A stretch of DNA of 64,000 nucleotides, from contig JANCRA010000179.1 of the NCBI GenBank assembly GCA_024362935.1, positions 186,001-250,000 on the forward strand, read 5' to 3'. The stretch is from Setophaga petechia (lineage: Eukaryota > Chordata > Aves > Passeriformes > Parulidae). The notes under the pieces were generated by a model. It did not search any database, was not told the origin of the DNA, and worked only from the letters and a program-made list of their open reading frames with translations. A program made the position numbers and the translations under genes. Each line of letters starts with the position of its first letter. Positions within the stretch are counted from its first letter, which is position 1. Positions 1-11,899 of the stretch are shown here, one piece after another.

Positions 1-1203
1 TTCTGATTCATACAGGTAAGGACAGAAGAGGCAAACGAGTTTCTGTAGGAATATATCACATTATTATGAACTGCCATGTGAATATATCACATTATTATGA
101 ACGGGTGGCACTTATTAGTCAGTGAGAAGGAACAAATTTCCAAGTTTTTGTTCCAAATGGCACAAAATTTGTGCCATTTCCAAGGCACAAATCAGCACCT
201 AAATCAGGAATCCTAAAGCACCCAGTGCCATGAATCATCCTTCTTCCAAAGCTAAAAAATAAAACATACAAGCACTATTTGTGTTTTATATACATTCAGT
301 TCCTGATTTTTCTTACATTATTATGTCTTAAAATGTCATAGAACAACCATGGCATTTAATCCATCATAAAAAAAACCAAAACCCCCTGTATTTAATGTTA
401 TTCTTAATGTAGCTGTTGCCTTATGGGCTGTACAAACATTAAAAAAAGAAAACAGTCATTCTGTGATAAGCACAACAGGAAATTGGAGGTTGCTGCTGAT
501 GAAACTGATATCCAGCTGGTAATCTGAGCAATGAAGTCACTAAAGCTTTCCTGCACTATAAATTTTATTTCCTGAGATGTATTTAATGTTTTTGTTAGAT
601 TTTTTTGGGGGGGATAGTGCACACTGGGGTCTTTTCATTTTAGAGTCATCACCGTGATTTTGTGGGGTGATAAAATAATAGCTGTGATAAAAAAAAATAC
701 ATAATGTGGGGGCAGAAATGTGAAGTTTGCTGGTGTTTTAGTTCAGAATTTCCATGCAACAGGGGCTGTTGTGAGGCAGCAGCCAGGAGCTAAAAGGAGG
801 AGGGGGTTTGAGCAGTGCCCACTCTTTACAAAGGCTGCTTAGTAACCCCCAGCCCGTTGCCTCCAAGCTCCAAGCTTGCTGTTTATTCAGCTATTTCATT
901 AAAAACCAGCAAAAAAGCCCTTCTGGAGAGGGGCAAGGAGAGAAAGCAGCAGCCAGAGAAGGGGAAATGGAATTCCAGGGCACTGAGGCCTTTCCTCCAA
1001 GTGGACACAGTGAAAGTCACGGGGATTTTGTGAGCTGCTGTTACCCTAAAGCTGTGGCAGCCATTCCCTGGGGCCTGAGAGCATTTATTAATTTGGTTTC
1101 TACTCAAACGAGCTTCTGAGAGGGGAATCATCTCATCAGTCCAAGCAGCTGGAGTGCTGCTGGATTTCAGGAATTTACAAATCCCAGAATCCCAAATCCC
1201 CGG
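1..1203. other. Intergenic, no gene recognised
   Basis: Mostly AT-rich single-copy-looking DNA. A 23-bp motif (GAATATATCACATTATTATG) occurs twice in tandem at about 49-101, and a 25-bp palindrome with 12-bp arms lies at 155-179 (AAATGGCACAAA, central A, TTTGTGCCATTT). The open frames here are short and match no family I know. Confidence 0.6.
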
Positions 1204-1810
1204 GGCTGGCACAGCCCTGCCAGCCCATGCAGTGCCAGCTGTGCCCCATGGGCACCTTGTCCCCAGCCCAGAGCACTCAGTGCCACCTGCAGGGGACACC
1301 TGCAGGGATGGGCACTGCAAAGCTCCCTGGGCAGCCCCTGCCAAGGCCTGAGCTCCCTTTCCATGGGCAAATTCCTGCTGCTGGCCCAGCTGAGCCTGCC
1401 CTGGCCCAGCCTGAGGCCGTTCCCTCTGCTCCTGTCCCTGTTCCCTGGGAGCACAGCCCGACCCCCCCGGCTGTGCCCTCCTGGCAGGGACTTGTGCAGA
1501 GCCACAAGGGCCCCCTGAGCCTCCTTTGCTCCAGCCTCAGCCCCTGCCCAGCTCCTCAGGGATTCTCCAGCCCCTTCCCAGCTCCTCAGGGATTCTCCAG
1601 CCCCTTCCCAGCTCCTTACAGAATCCCTGGTGCTGGCAAAGCCCTGCCAGCCCATGCAGTGCCAGCTGTGCCCCGTGGGCACCTTGTCCCCAGCCCAGAG
1701 CACTCAGTGCCACCTGCAGGGGACACCTGCAGGGATGGGCACTGCAAAGCTCCCTGGGCAGCCCCTGCCAAGGCCTGGGCTCCCTTTCCATGGGCAAATT
1801 CCTGCTGCTG
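1204..1810. repeat. Direct duplication of a 179-bp segment, 427 bp apart
   Basis: 1205-1383 and 1632-1810 are near-identical (from GCTGGCAxAGCCCTGCCAG to AAATTCCTGCTGCTG), with differences such as CCCCATGG/CCCCGTGG. Between them a 29-bp unit, GGGATTCTCCAGCCCCTTCC plus CAGCTCCTCA, is repeated about three times (1545-1620). The origin is unknown; it may be part of an older LTR. The overlapping open frames on both strands reflect low stop density in GC-rich repeats. Confidence 0.8.
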
Positions 1811-1965
1811 TCCACCAGACTTTGTCCCAGTGGTCACATCTGGTTTGGCTGCTTTACAAAGGGTGGTTTGAATCACTTCAGTCTGGGCAGAGAAGCTTTG
1901 GAAGTTTTGTTCTCCAGTGCTACTGAGAGCCAGACTCAGATGGAGAATTGGGATTTTCAAATTCT

Positions 1966-2140
1966 CTGGGCAGGGACACCTCCCACTGTCCCAGGCTGCT
2001 CCAGCCCCAGTGTCCAGCCTGGCCTTGGGCACTGCCAGGGATCCAGGCATGGAATTCCATCCCAGCCCTTCCCACCCTGCCAGGGAACAATTCCTCATTT
2101 CCAATATCCAACCTAAATTTCCCTCCTTTCAGTTTGAACA
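1966..2140 (-). mobile_element. CR1-type LINE fragment
   Basis: The segment from GGGACACCTCCCACTGTCCC through CCAGCCTGGCCTTGGGCACT to the CCTTTCAGTTTGAA region is the antisense of the CR1 3' part. CR1 is the dominant avian LINE. The 3' tail is missing and the 5' side fades out near 2140. Confidence 0.75.
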
Positions 2141-2463
2141 CATAAAGTTCTGGAACTCATCACTGCCAGTCTCCAACAGGAGCCCAGGGTGACAGCAGGT
2201 ACTGCCCTGAGGAAAGAGCAGAGATGGACTCCAAACATCCTCTGGGGCAGAGAGGGAAATCAGCTGTCCAGAAAACTCGAGGGACACAGTTTTGTCCATT
2301 TTCTTTTGAATGAGTTTATTTTAAAGTCAAAGAAAGCTGTTAGGGAAGAAACTTTCCCTGGGGGCTGGGGAGGAATTGGCTCCCACAGAAGGAAACTTGA
2401 GGAAAGAGGAGTGGAATGGAAGAACTCAGAACCAAGGGGAAGGAAAACCAGCAAAATACAAAC

Positions 2464-2658
2464 AATGAGAGGGTGGGCAGGGGCTGGGATGGAATTCCCA
2501 GAGCAGCTGTGGAGCCCCTGGATCCCTGGCAGTGCCCAAGGCCGGGCTGGACACTGGGGCTGGAGCAGCCTGGGACAGTGGGAGGTGTCCCTGCCACGGC
2601 AGGGGTGGCACTGGATGGGCTCCCAAACCATTCTATAATTCTATAATTCTATTATTTC
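2464..2658 (+). mobile_element. CR1-type LINE 3' end with tail
   Basis: Reads GAGGGTGGGCAGGGGCTGGG, then GATCCCTGGCAGTGCCCAAG, GGGACAGTGGGAGGTGTCCC and finishes in ATTCTATAATTCTATAATTC. This short tandem tail is the hallmark 3' terminus of CR1. The element is 5'-truncated, as most copies are. Confidence 0.85.
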
Positions 2659-3255
2659 TGTGGTCAGAAACTTCATCGGACCAATCTCCCAGGAAATTGG
2701 TTTAAGGTAGTGTAAAGGATCCTTCTGGAAATTTTGGTAGAAACCAAAGGAATGGGAAATGGAGTAGATTAGACTCAGATGTGAGTTCTTTTCACAGGTC
2801 TGAAACACAAATTAAAAACTGGATCAGGGTCTTCCAGATGAGCACAGAAACTCAGCATGACCATGCAGTGATGAAGTCAGAGAGGCCAAGGCACAAAATA
2901 AATGCAGTTTTGGGAAACCAAAAATATTGGATGCAGAAAAACACGGGAGATGCTCACTTTGATCCCTGTCCTGAGGCAATGTCCAGCCCCAATAATTGAA
3001 CAGAGAATCAGTTTGCTTCACCAACCTGAAGACACCAAATTACACCTGGAACTCTGTAAAAATCCATTTCCTCTTGCCAAAACCTCTCAGCCATTTCTGT
3101 GCCACAGGAGGAGGGCAGGAGAGGATGGAACACAGACTCAAGACCCTGCCAGGGCACAAAATGTCTGATAATTCCCAGAACAGGGCACAGAATCACTGTG
3201 GTGTTGTTGGTAGCAGAGGGGAAATAGTTCTGGAGGGTTCCAGTAGCAGATGGGC
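2659..3255. other. Intergenic, no gene recognised
   Basis: No recognisable element or exon. The sequence is moderately AT-rich, with short unrelated frames on both strands. Confidence 0.5.
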
Positions 3256-3960
3256 TTGTGTCTTGGTTTGAAAAGCCAGGTGTGTGCTGAGGAAGGCAGG
3301 AGCCTCCCTTGGAATGGAAAATGTAAAGCCCCTCCTCAGAATTATTATAATTTGAAATTAAGGGGCTCTCAAGCAAAGATATGGGAATAGGAATAACAGT
3401 TCTTTACTAGAGAAGAAAAGAAAAATAAAATAAAAATGCAGTAATGCAAACCAGCATTGCCAGAGTCAGCCCATGCCCTGTCCCCTGTGTGCCAGGGTGG
3501 TGTCCCAGCCCCATGCCAGGGGGGCTCAGCCCTCCTGCAGTGCCAGCTGTGGCTCTGCTGGAGCAGGGATCCTGCACAAGGGGGGAGTTTTCCTCTGCAG
3601 CTCCAGGGCTGCTGCAGATGGGCCTGGGCTCCCTCTGGCCATGCAGGGCAGCAGAAAGCTGCTCCTCTGGCAGTGCAGGGGGCAAAGGCTGCTGTGCTGT
3701 GCCAGGCTCAGCTTGGATCCAGGTGGGAATGCTTGGCTCCTGCCCTGGGCACAGCATCTCCCCATGGGATGGGGGAATGGGATCAGCCCTGCAGGGACAC
3801 TCAGTGGCCATGGACAGCAGAGATCTCCTGGAGGGAGGATTGGCTGTGGGAGAGAGAAAGGAAAAACTGCCCCATGGACAGCAGAGAGCTGCCCCAGCTC
3901 TGACAGATGGAAAGAGCTCTTATCTTACTTATCTTACAATGCAGGACAATCTCCCAGAGG
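3256..3960. mobile_element. Probable solo LTR of an endogenous retrovirus
   Basis: Starts TGTCTTGGTTTGAAAAGCCA and runs through AACAGTTCTTTACTAGAG, GGGACACTCAGTGGCCATGG and AAGAGCTCTTATC to about 3960. I recognise this composition as a repetitive LTR-like family in songbird genomes, from memory. No internal gag, pol or env frames flank it. The left boundary (TG) is clear; the right boundary and orientation are uncertain. Confidence 0.6.
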
Positions 3961-3985
3961 ATGGGGCTGTGGAAAGGCAAAAAAT

Positions 3986-4165
3986 GACAGAATTATGGAA
4001 TCCTGGAATGGTTTGGGTTGGGAGGGAACTGAAAGATCATTTTGTCCCACCCCTGCCATGGCAGGGACACATCCCACTGTGCCAGGCTGCTCCAGCCCCA
4101 GTGTCCAACCTGGCCTTGGGCACTGCCAGGAGCAATTCCTTCCCAAAATCAGGAAAATATCCCAG
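3986..4165 (-). mobile_element. CR1-type LINE 3' fragment
   Basis: ATGGAATCCTGGAATGGTTT, then GGGTTGGGAGGGAACTGAAA and TGCCATGGCAGGGACACATC are the antisense CR1 3' end. The copy is degraded toward 4165. Confidence 0.8.
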
Positions 4166-5040
4166 CAGGAAAATATCATCAGGGGTTGGGTGTGAGCAGA
4201 GTCTGGATGTGGTCCACCCTGTCCAACACTGAAGGAGTCAATTAGAGAGAATTCAAAAAACAAGAAAAAAAAAGCATGTCAATAAGCAGAGATAAAGAAA
4301 GCAGGACCTGCAAAGAAAAATTTGAATGAATGGGAGAAGAAAACATGGAAATAAATCATGGGGGGAAAATAAGAATAAGCATAATAATCTGTTAAATATT
4401 TCACAGCTTTTAATTCGTTTACACAGGCCTGTTAGGCTTAGCAGGAATTTGAGATTTATTTCCAATTATTTCTTAAAAAACCTTCAAATCAGACCTATGT
4501 AACTGAGAGAACTTCCAAATTTTGAGGGGAAGATTTTGATTCAAATCTTTTGGAAGTTCTGCAGAAGAGAATGAGTTGGTTTTGCAAAACACAACTTTCA
4601 TGGGAACCTCCAAATCTGTGGGGGGACAGGAGATTTTATTCCTCTCTGTGCTTCTAGGGTGAAGTCACAACATTAAAACTGAGTCTAACTTGGATGTCCA
4701 ACATCTAAAACATCTAAAAACCAACTAAAAGTGTCCCTTTGGATGGTTTTTAGATGCTTTAGATAGTTTTTAGATGTTTATTCCTGTTTTCCCTCGTGGC
4801 TCAGGTCCAGCCCTGCGAATTTGGAGTGAAAAAAGCTTTAAAGAGCAGCTTTGGGCTCCTTTTGGGGGCTTTAGGCTCTTAACCCGGGCTGTTGTTCCTC
4901 TCAGTGACACAGGCAGAGGTCACCCGGCCCTTTTGTCACCCTGGCTGGAAAGGAGCAGGAGGCTGCAGTGCCCACAAAGGCCCTTTGTGCCCCAGCCCAG
5001 CCCCTGCAGCACTCCTGAGCCCCAGGCTGTGCCAGGCCCT
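4166..5040. other. Intergenic with a hairpin at 4701-4766
   Basis: No gene recognised. Arms 4701-4723 and 4744-4766 (ACATCTAAAACATCTAAAAA against TGGTTTTTAGATGCTTTAG) pair at about 20 of 23 positions across a 20-bp loop. 4800-5040 is moderately GC-rich and runs into the next tandem array. Confidence 0.5.
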
Positions 5041-5041
5041 G

Positions 5042-5730
5042 CCCAGATTTAATAAAGATATCATTTCTCCATCCCCTCCTAAAGTTCTAAACCTGCTCTG
5101 CCTTTCCCCTAATCCCAGCTCACAACAAGAATTAAGATCATTGGTAATTAACCAACGCTGAGCCCACTGTTCTAGTTAGTGAATTAGCTAAAAAATAATC
5201 TAAAAATTCCTAAAATATCTAATTAGCAAACCAAAGCCACTGCGACAGTGACAGATCCACTGCTGGGTTCTGTTTGCTGGGTCACACACACAAAAACCCA
5301 GATTTAATAAAGATATCATTTCTCTTCATCCCCTGTCAAAGTTCTAAACCTGCTCTGCCTTTCTGCTAATCCCAGCTCACAACAAGAATTAAGAGCTTTG
5401 GTAATTAACCAACGCTCCACCCACCATCTAGTTAGTGAATTAGCTAAAAAAGTAATCTAAAAATTACTAAAATATCTAATTAACAAAACAGTGTCAGAGC
5501 CACTGCTGGGTTCTGTTTGCTGGGTCACACACACAAAAACCCAGATTTAATAAAGATATCATTTCTCTCCATCCCCTCCTAAAGTTCTAAACCTGCTCTG
5601 CCTTTCTGCTAATCCCAGCTCACAACAAGAATTAAGAGCTTTGGTAATTAACCACCGTGCTAGTTAGTGAATTAGCTAAAAAATAATCTAAAAATTAGTA
5701 AAATATCTAATTAGCAAACCAAAACCTTCA
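5042..5730 (+). repeat. Tandem repeat, three copies of about 240-257 bp
   Basis: Each unit begins CCCAGATTTAATAAAGATAT and passes through CCTAAAGTTCTAAACCTGCT, GAATTAAGAGCTTTGG, TAGTTAGTGAATTAGC and GGGTTCTGTTTGCTGGGTCA. Units start near 5042, 5299 and 5543; the third is truncated near 5730. No coding signal. Confidence 0.85.
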
Positions 5731-6940
5731 GGGGTGGTTTAAGACGGACTGGGATGTTCCAACCAATGCATGGTGGCTGCAGTGGGAGAAATTGGGTAAT
5801 TTACACAAGTATATTAATTAAAAGCTCTGAAATATTTAATTTATTTTATTATGCTTATTAGAATTAGAATTATATTTATTATAACTATATTATTATATTG
5901 AAAGTATTCTATTATAATGTATATATAATTATAATAAAATTGTATAGCATAAAATAATTTCATATTATTGGAATATTATCATAGGATATTATCATACTAT
6001 ATGATGATATCATAAGATTCGAATAATATTATATTATTTTCATTATACTATAATAATACTATAATAATATAATATAATATAATGTTATAATATAATGTTA
6101 TAATATAATGTTATAATATAATATAATATAATATAATATAATATAATATAATATAATATAATATAATATATTATCTTCATTATGTTTATTATATGTACTA
6201 TATTATATGTATTATATTAATTAATATATTATATTAAATATCTATTAAGTGAATATTTTAATTAATTTTGAATTTTATTTTTCATATGCGAAATATATTC
6301 TAGATATATTTAATTTTATATTTCCTATATTTAATATATTTAATTTATATATTTAATTTATATTTAATATATTGTATTAAATATGTAATTGTATTTTATT
6401 TATTGTATTTTATTTAAGATATTATTTTGCTTATTCCTATTTTTTCCCCATGATATTATTTCCATGTTTTCTTCTCCCATTAATTCAAACTTTTCTTGGC
6501 AAACCCTGATCATTTTCAGGCTCTACATGAGCAGATTTCTCATCCATGAATGATCTGAGCAGTGCAAGAACTTCACCAGAAAAAAGGAATAAATCTCCAC
6601 AGAACATTCTGCTTCCCTAAGCAAATCCTCAGTGCAGAATGCAACACAATCCCTTCAAAATGCTGGAAAATATCTTGGCAATCAGACAAAATACTGATTA
6701 AAAAAGCACATCTGTAGGTTAAATTATTGCTGATTTATTTATGAGTGATGCCTGACCAAGCTTTTAAAAAATTAAACAAATCAGGTTTTAAATGAATAAA
6801 TTAATTTAAAATTAAATTAATTATTATTAATTAAATAAATATTAAATAGTATCAATTTAAAATTAAATCTATTGATTTAATTAATAAATTAAATAAAATT
6901 ATTAAATTTTTATTAATAATAATTAATACATTAAAAATCA
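5731..6940. repeat. AT-rich tract with (TATAA)n-type runs
   Basis: From about 5810 the sequence is nearly all A and T. 6060-6170 is a run of AATAT units, and 6780-6930 is rich in TTAATTAA-like words. 6420-6780 is more complex. No gene. Confidence 0.8.
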
Positions 6941-6944
6941 GAGT

Positions 6945-7240
6945 GCATCTTGTGGACATTTTTCAAATTATCCCATTTTTTTCTCCCCTTTAAAATTTTC
7001 TACATGGCCCATTGCAAAAGAGAGAATTTGTGGACATTTCTCAAATTATCCCATTTTTTTCTCCCCTCTAAAATTTTTTACATGGCCCATTGCAAAAGAG
7101 AGAATCTTGTGGACATTTCTCAAATTATCCAATTTTTTCTCCCCTCTAAAATTTTTTTCATGGCCCATTGCAAAAGAGAGAATTTTGTGCACATTTCTCA
7201 AATTATCCATTTTTTTCTCCCCTTTAAATTTTTTTTTTAG
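6945..7240 (+). repeat. Tandem repeat, four copies of about 78 bp
   Basis: Units start near 6950, 7030, 7108 and 7186, each TGTGGACATTTCTCAAATTA, CCATTTTTTTCTCCCC, then ACATGGCCCATTGCAAAAGA. The 96-residue frame across it is repetitive and not a protein family. Confidence 0.85.
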
Positions 7241-7785
7241 TTCTCCTTAACAGGAATTTTTCTTCCTTGTAAAGGATCAAAGAGCTGGATGAGACAATTC
7301 TGAGTCTCCACTTAAATTTCAATTTTAGGACCTCTAAGAATTGTGCTCATCAAACTCCAGACCTTCCACTCCCTGGTTTTTCTGGTGCAGAAAGAGGATT
7401 TTTTGGGTTTTTTTTGAGTTTTCTTGTACATATTTCTGTCATTACAAGCTGTAAACTCGGGTGTCAGAGCATCATGAGCCAACCTCAATGAATTTATCAT
7501 TGAAAATACAAAATTTTGCTGCCGTTTCTGTTCTTTACTTTTATATTTGAGGAGAATTTCATCTCCAGCTTGGAGCAATGAAATCAATGAATGCTCCCCT
7601 CGTGAGCCAGGAGGAGAAATTCCATTTTTCCATCTGCTCAAACTCACAGGGAAAAGTTGCTGATGGGATTTATTTTGCCCATGATGCACTCACTTTTTAC
7701 CCACTGATGCACTCTGATTTTTGATTTATCAATTACTATGAATTATTATTTAATTCATAGTAGTTATTTATTTATTTATTTATTT

Positions 7786-7833
<48 letters not shown>

Positions 7834-7884
7834 TTCATAGCATTTATTTAATTTTTTTATTTAATAAAATTTTGCTCAGGCATC
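7241..7884. repeat. Low-complexity intergenic with a (TTTA)n microsatellite
   Basis: 7766-7832 is a run of TTTA units flanked by two copies of TTTAATTCATAG. The rest is AT-rich with no recognised gene. Confidence 0.75.
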
Positions 7885-8270
7885 GCTCATAATGGGATTT
7901 TTTTGCCCCCACCCAGCTGTCCCCAATTCCTGATTGCTGCACCCCTTTCAAGGTTCATATTTATTTATTAAAATGCTCTCAGGTCAATATTCTGCAAGCC
8001 TGGAATCCCAGGCAGGATTTTGCTGGAAATTATTGACATGATGCTCATAATGGGATTTTTTTGCCCCACCCAGCTGTCCCCAATTCCTGATTGCTGCTCC
8101 TTTTTCCTGTGCCCAATTTTGGATTCCCTTGCATTGACTTTCCACAAAAGTCACCCCTGGCTCAATGTCCAAAGGTTCATATTTATTTATTAAAATGCTC
8201 TCAGGTCAATATTCTGCAGGCCTGGAATCCCAGGCAGGATTTTGCTGGAAATTATTGACATTATGCTCAA
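7885..8270 (+). repeat. Direct duplication of an approximately 200-bp segment
   Basis: CTCATAATGGGATTTTTTTG occurs at about 7888 and 8044, and AAGGTTCATATTTATTTATT through TTTTGCTGGAAATTATTGAC at 7951-8037 and 8173-8259. The copies interleave, indicating a partial tandem duplication. Confidence 0.75.
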
Positions 8271-9945
8271 TAGTGTGATCCTGACAGCAAATTTATTGCA
8301 GCTTAGAACACCCTGTCAAATCCTGATTTTTTGATTTTTTTTTTTGTGGAATTGAAGGGCAAAACTCACCCTTGGACAAGAACATTTCACCCTGAGGCTC
8401 AGCAGGGTTTGCACAGACCCAATTTTTCCCCCTGTTCACCTGATTTTCTATATTTATTTATTTTTCCACTCAACCACATCCAACTTTTTGGGATTCCTGG
8501 ATGCTGTAGAAGGAATCCATGGGTGCACCTCCAGTTTTATGACCCCAAAATGAATATTTGGCTGTGTTTGGTTCAGATCTTAAAAAGTTCCATCATGTAC
8601 AGTAATCATCATCATCATCATCATCATGTGGGCAGCCCCTTCCCCAGTTCCTTCAGCCCTGACTTTTGCCCTTTTTTCCTGATTGATAAGTGACAGCTTT
8701 GCATTCTGGGCCTTGAAATATATATTTACAGTAGTCTAAGAAATTTGTCCTTAATCAGAGGAGGCTTGACTTGCCAGCACATCTTTAGAATATTATTGAG
8801 TAACTCATTAAAATGTTAATAGCTTCTGTCAGGATTTATTGATCCTGATGTCAGCTTTTCTCAGAATAAGAAATAAAGCTGATTTTTATCTCATCTTCAC
8901 ACCATGCTGAGTGATCAGGACTTAAATAGAATAATGAGAAGGGCTTGAGGAGAATAATCAGCATTTATCCAGCACTTGTGAATACAGACAGGGCCCTCCA
9001 GACACACAAGTGGATTTTCTGTGGGGAGCAGAAGGAAAATGAAGGGGACATTTTATCTGGAACATTCTGCCAAATTATTTTGTTTCTGAAGCAAAAAGAG
9101 AAGATGCAATAACATCAAATCTTTCTGTTCAATAAAACCAGATTTTTTTTCCCAGCTTAGTAAAATAAAATTCTGAATTCCCTTGCTGTTCAGTTTCTAT
9201 TCCACTGAATTTCCAGAAAACAAAAACATTTGATGCTGTCAACATTTTTTGGGGGAATGTGTGGCACTGGGCAAAATCCTGACTGATCCAGGGAAGGAGA
9301 GGGAGGGGAAGGGATTTGTTTTCCAAAGGTGAATTTTTCTCATCTCAGGATCTTTCCCAGCAGGAGCAACAAGAGGAAAACAGCAAATCCCACCCTGAGC
9401 CCAGCAGAGGCTTGTCAAGGGTCAAGATGAATGAAAAAAATAAGAGAGAGGAATCTGTCTTTTATATCTTGTTTAAAAATTATGAACTCAGGACTCTCCT
9501 TGTGAGAGCATCGAGGGTGGCACAGCCTGAGCAGGATTTTAGCTCCTGGTGGGAGATTTGTTAATTCAAAAGGACTCTGATATAGAAAAATCAGTTTTTC
9601 TTCAATTATTCTGTTAAAAATTGATTTAAATATCTGCCTACAAGGCAATGCCCTCCGAGCCTGGCATGTGGGGACTTTCCTAAATGCCTGGATTGGGGCA
9701 TTGAAAATGGGCTAAAAACCTTACCTGGCTGCAGGGAAAAGCCTAAAAATGTGAATGTCTGCAAGAAAAAAGGCTCAGCCTTCTGATACAAGAGATTCCT
9801 TCAAATCTTGTGCTCCTAGAGCACAGAAACTAAAATTAGAATTAGAAAAAAAGATAGAATTAGGGGAAAAAAAGTGGGTTTTTTGTAATTTATCTCTAAG
9901 GCAAAAGTTACAACCAAGAGGGTGAACTTCAAAAAATGTTGCAAA
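8271..9945. other. Intergenic, no gene recognised
   Basis: Mostly non-repetitive AT-rich sequence with a short (ATC)n run at 8606-8626. The small open frames do not match known families. Confidence 0.55.
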
Positions 9946-10063
9946 AATATAATAAGAATAAGAATAAGAATAAGAATAAGAATAAGAATAAGAATAAGAA
10001 TAAGAATAAGAGGAGGAAGAAGAAGAAGAAGAAGAAGAAGAAGAAGAAGAAGAAGAAGAAGAA

Positions 10064-10110
<47 letters not shown>

Positions 10111-10262
10111 AGAAGAAGAAGAAGAAGAAGAAGAAGAGGAGGAAGAAGAAGAAGAAAAAAAAGAAGAAGAAAAAGAAGAATAAGTATTTTTACTACTACT
10201 ACTACTATTACTATTATTATTATTATAATTAATAATAATAATAGTAGTAGTAGTAATAATTT
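9946..10262 (+). repeat. Compound microsatellite (AATAAG)n-(GAA)n-(ACT/ATT)n
   Basis: About ten AATAAG units (9949-10010) give way to long GAA/GAG tracts (10011-10182), then (ACT)n(ATT)n followed by (AAT)n(AGT)n at 10189-10258. The last part is close to an inverted repeat around 10226. The R-rich and K-rich frames are artefacts. Confidence 0.95.
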
Positions 10263-11457
10263 TTTAATTTTTTTTTATGACATCCTGAGAGAAGCTGGTT
10301 CCTAAATCAGAATTCCTTATGTGGATATTCTGAGCAGAGCCTGCAGTCAGGAAGGGTTTCTAGGAGTTAGAGCTGTGAGTGATATTGGTTTGGATTTATT
10401 CAACTTCACCTTTTCATCAGATTAGCCAACATTAGAGGACGATGAAATTTGGCCAAGCAGCCAGATGTCATCACGTGCTTAGTGCCTTTAATTCTGGCAT
10501 TTCCAGAATTTGAGACTCAAACATGGAAAAACCCCAAAATGATGCCTCGTTTATGTGACTTGCAGCTCTGATTTTCATTAACACTTTTCCTGTGACACTT
10601 GCCAATAAATCCTGGGATTGCTTGCATTCCTTTAAAAAAGGAGGGAGGCAACAGCTGGGAGGATGCAGACCACAAATATTATTTGGTGTGTGATAAAGAG
10701 CATGAAATCCAGTTGAGTCCTTTATTTAACATCTTAATTTTTATGTATAAAGTGTGTAATTAATAATAATTTCTCAGAGAGGCATTCATATATTAAGAAA
10801 TTCAATATGCCTACAAGTAATGATACATTTTTTGTGCAGTCCTGTTCAAAATTCAATATAAAAGTTGCTCATATATGGAAATGACTTTAGGAGCAAGGTC
10901 AGGGTTTTTATGGAGTGATTTGAGATTCCTCAGGATAAAAATGCCATCTAAATGTAAAGATACTGTTTGTTAGGCATTAGTGCTTTACAGACAGTAAATT
11001 TAATGGGGCTGATTTTCATTTACCTTTACAGTCAGATGAGGGATCTATTTTGGAAAAGTCACCACTGTGGGGAAAGAAAAACAATAGCCAGGAAATTGCT
11101 AATGTTAATGTGATGTAAAGTCAAGCAAGCATTTCCAATCTCGTTTAAACTTTGATTCAGGCAGGGCCTGGGACCTGCGCCTCATTTTAATCATCTCAGC
11201 AGTCCCAGCAGTGGGGAGACCACTGAAAATTAGGATTTTCTCTGCCTGCACAGAGGCCTCAGTCAACAGACTCCAAAATACATTAGCATTTCTCATCCCA
11301 ACTTAATGGATGGATGGTCTTCTCCCAAAACACGGGCACGGAATGGAAATGTAATGGAGCAGAAAAACTTCCCTGGTGGAAGGAGATGGGGAGGGGGAGG
11401 CTCATCCCTGGAAAGAAAGAGGGAATCTCAAGGAAAATCCAGGTGAAGTGCTCTGAG
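10263..11457. promoter_or_regulatory. Unique-looking block, candidate conserved non-coding DNA
   Basis: About 10320-11310 lacks recognisable repeats and has balanced, complex composition (for example CATCACGTGCTTAGTGCC with a CACGTG E-box near 10472, and stretches rich in TAATTA-like words at 10755-10800). It lies about 20 kb upstream of a developmental regulator. Conservation cannot be tested here. Confidence 0.3.
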
Positions 11458-11876
11458 TGATGCCTCAGGTTTGAGATTTTCTATTTTTCACGTTCTGTGC
11501 TGCTTCAGTGTGTGGGTCTGGGTTCACATTCTGGGATGGTGAGCTCTGTGCACAGAGCAGGGAGACAAAACAATTCCTGCTCCAGCTGGGCACCAAGGAC
11601 AAATGATCCAAATCTCAGCCCAGGAGCACAAACCCCGTGGGCTGCAGAGAGAAAAACAAGCAGGGTGGGACTGCCTGGGCTAAAGCTGGGATGGGACAAT
11701 GAACTGCAAGATGCAAATGGAGCAGAACTGATGCCAGGGACAGACCCCGTGCCCGGCCGTGCATTTTGGGGCCATTTTGGTTCATCTTGGGTGCAGCCCT
11801 GGCTGGGCTCTGGTGCTGCCCAAGGTGCATCCATGGAGGAGATGCTTTGAATAAATCCCTGCTTTATTCTTTAGTG
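11458..11876 (+). mobile_element. LTR-like element, family A, plus copy
   Basis: Starts TGATGCCTCAGGTTTGAG at 11458, contains AATAAA at 11850-11855 followed by TCCCTGCTTTATTCTTTAG, and matches the reverse complement of 61362-61762 almost base for base. A TG start and a polyadenylation signal near the 3' end fit an LTR. The 117-residue frame spanning it is not a known protein. The 3' end is cut by the next element. Confidence 0.7.
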
Positions 11877-11899
11877 TTGGGATCTCTAGCTGCTCAGAA

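Noticed and set aside
3256..3960. Full endogenous retrovirus
   Set aside because: Only LTR-like sequence is present; no gag, pol or env reading frames, primer-binding site or second LTR were found adjoining it or any other LTR in the window.
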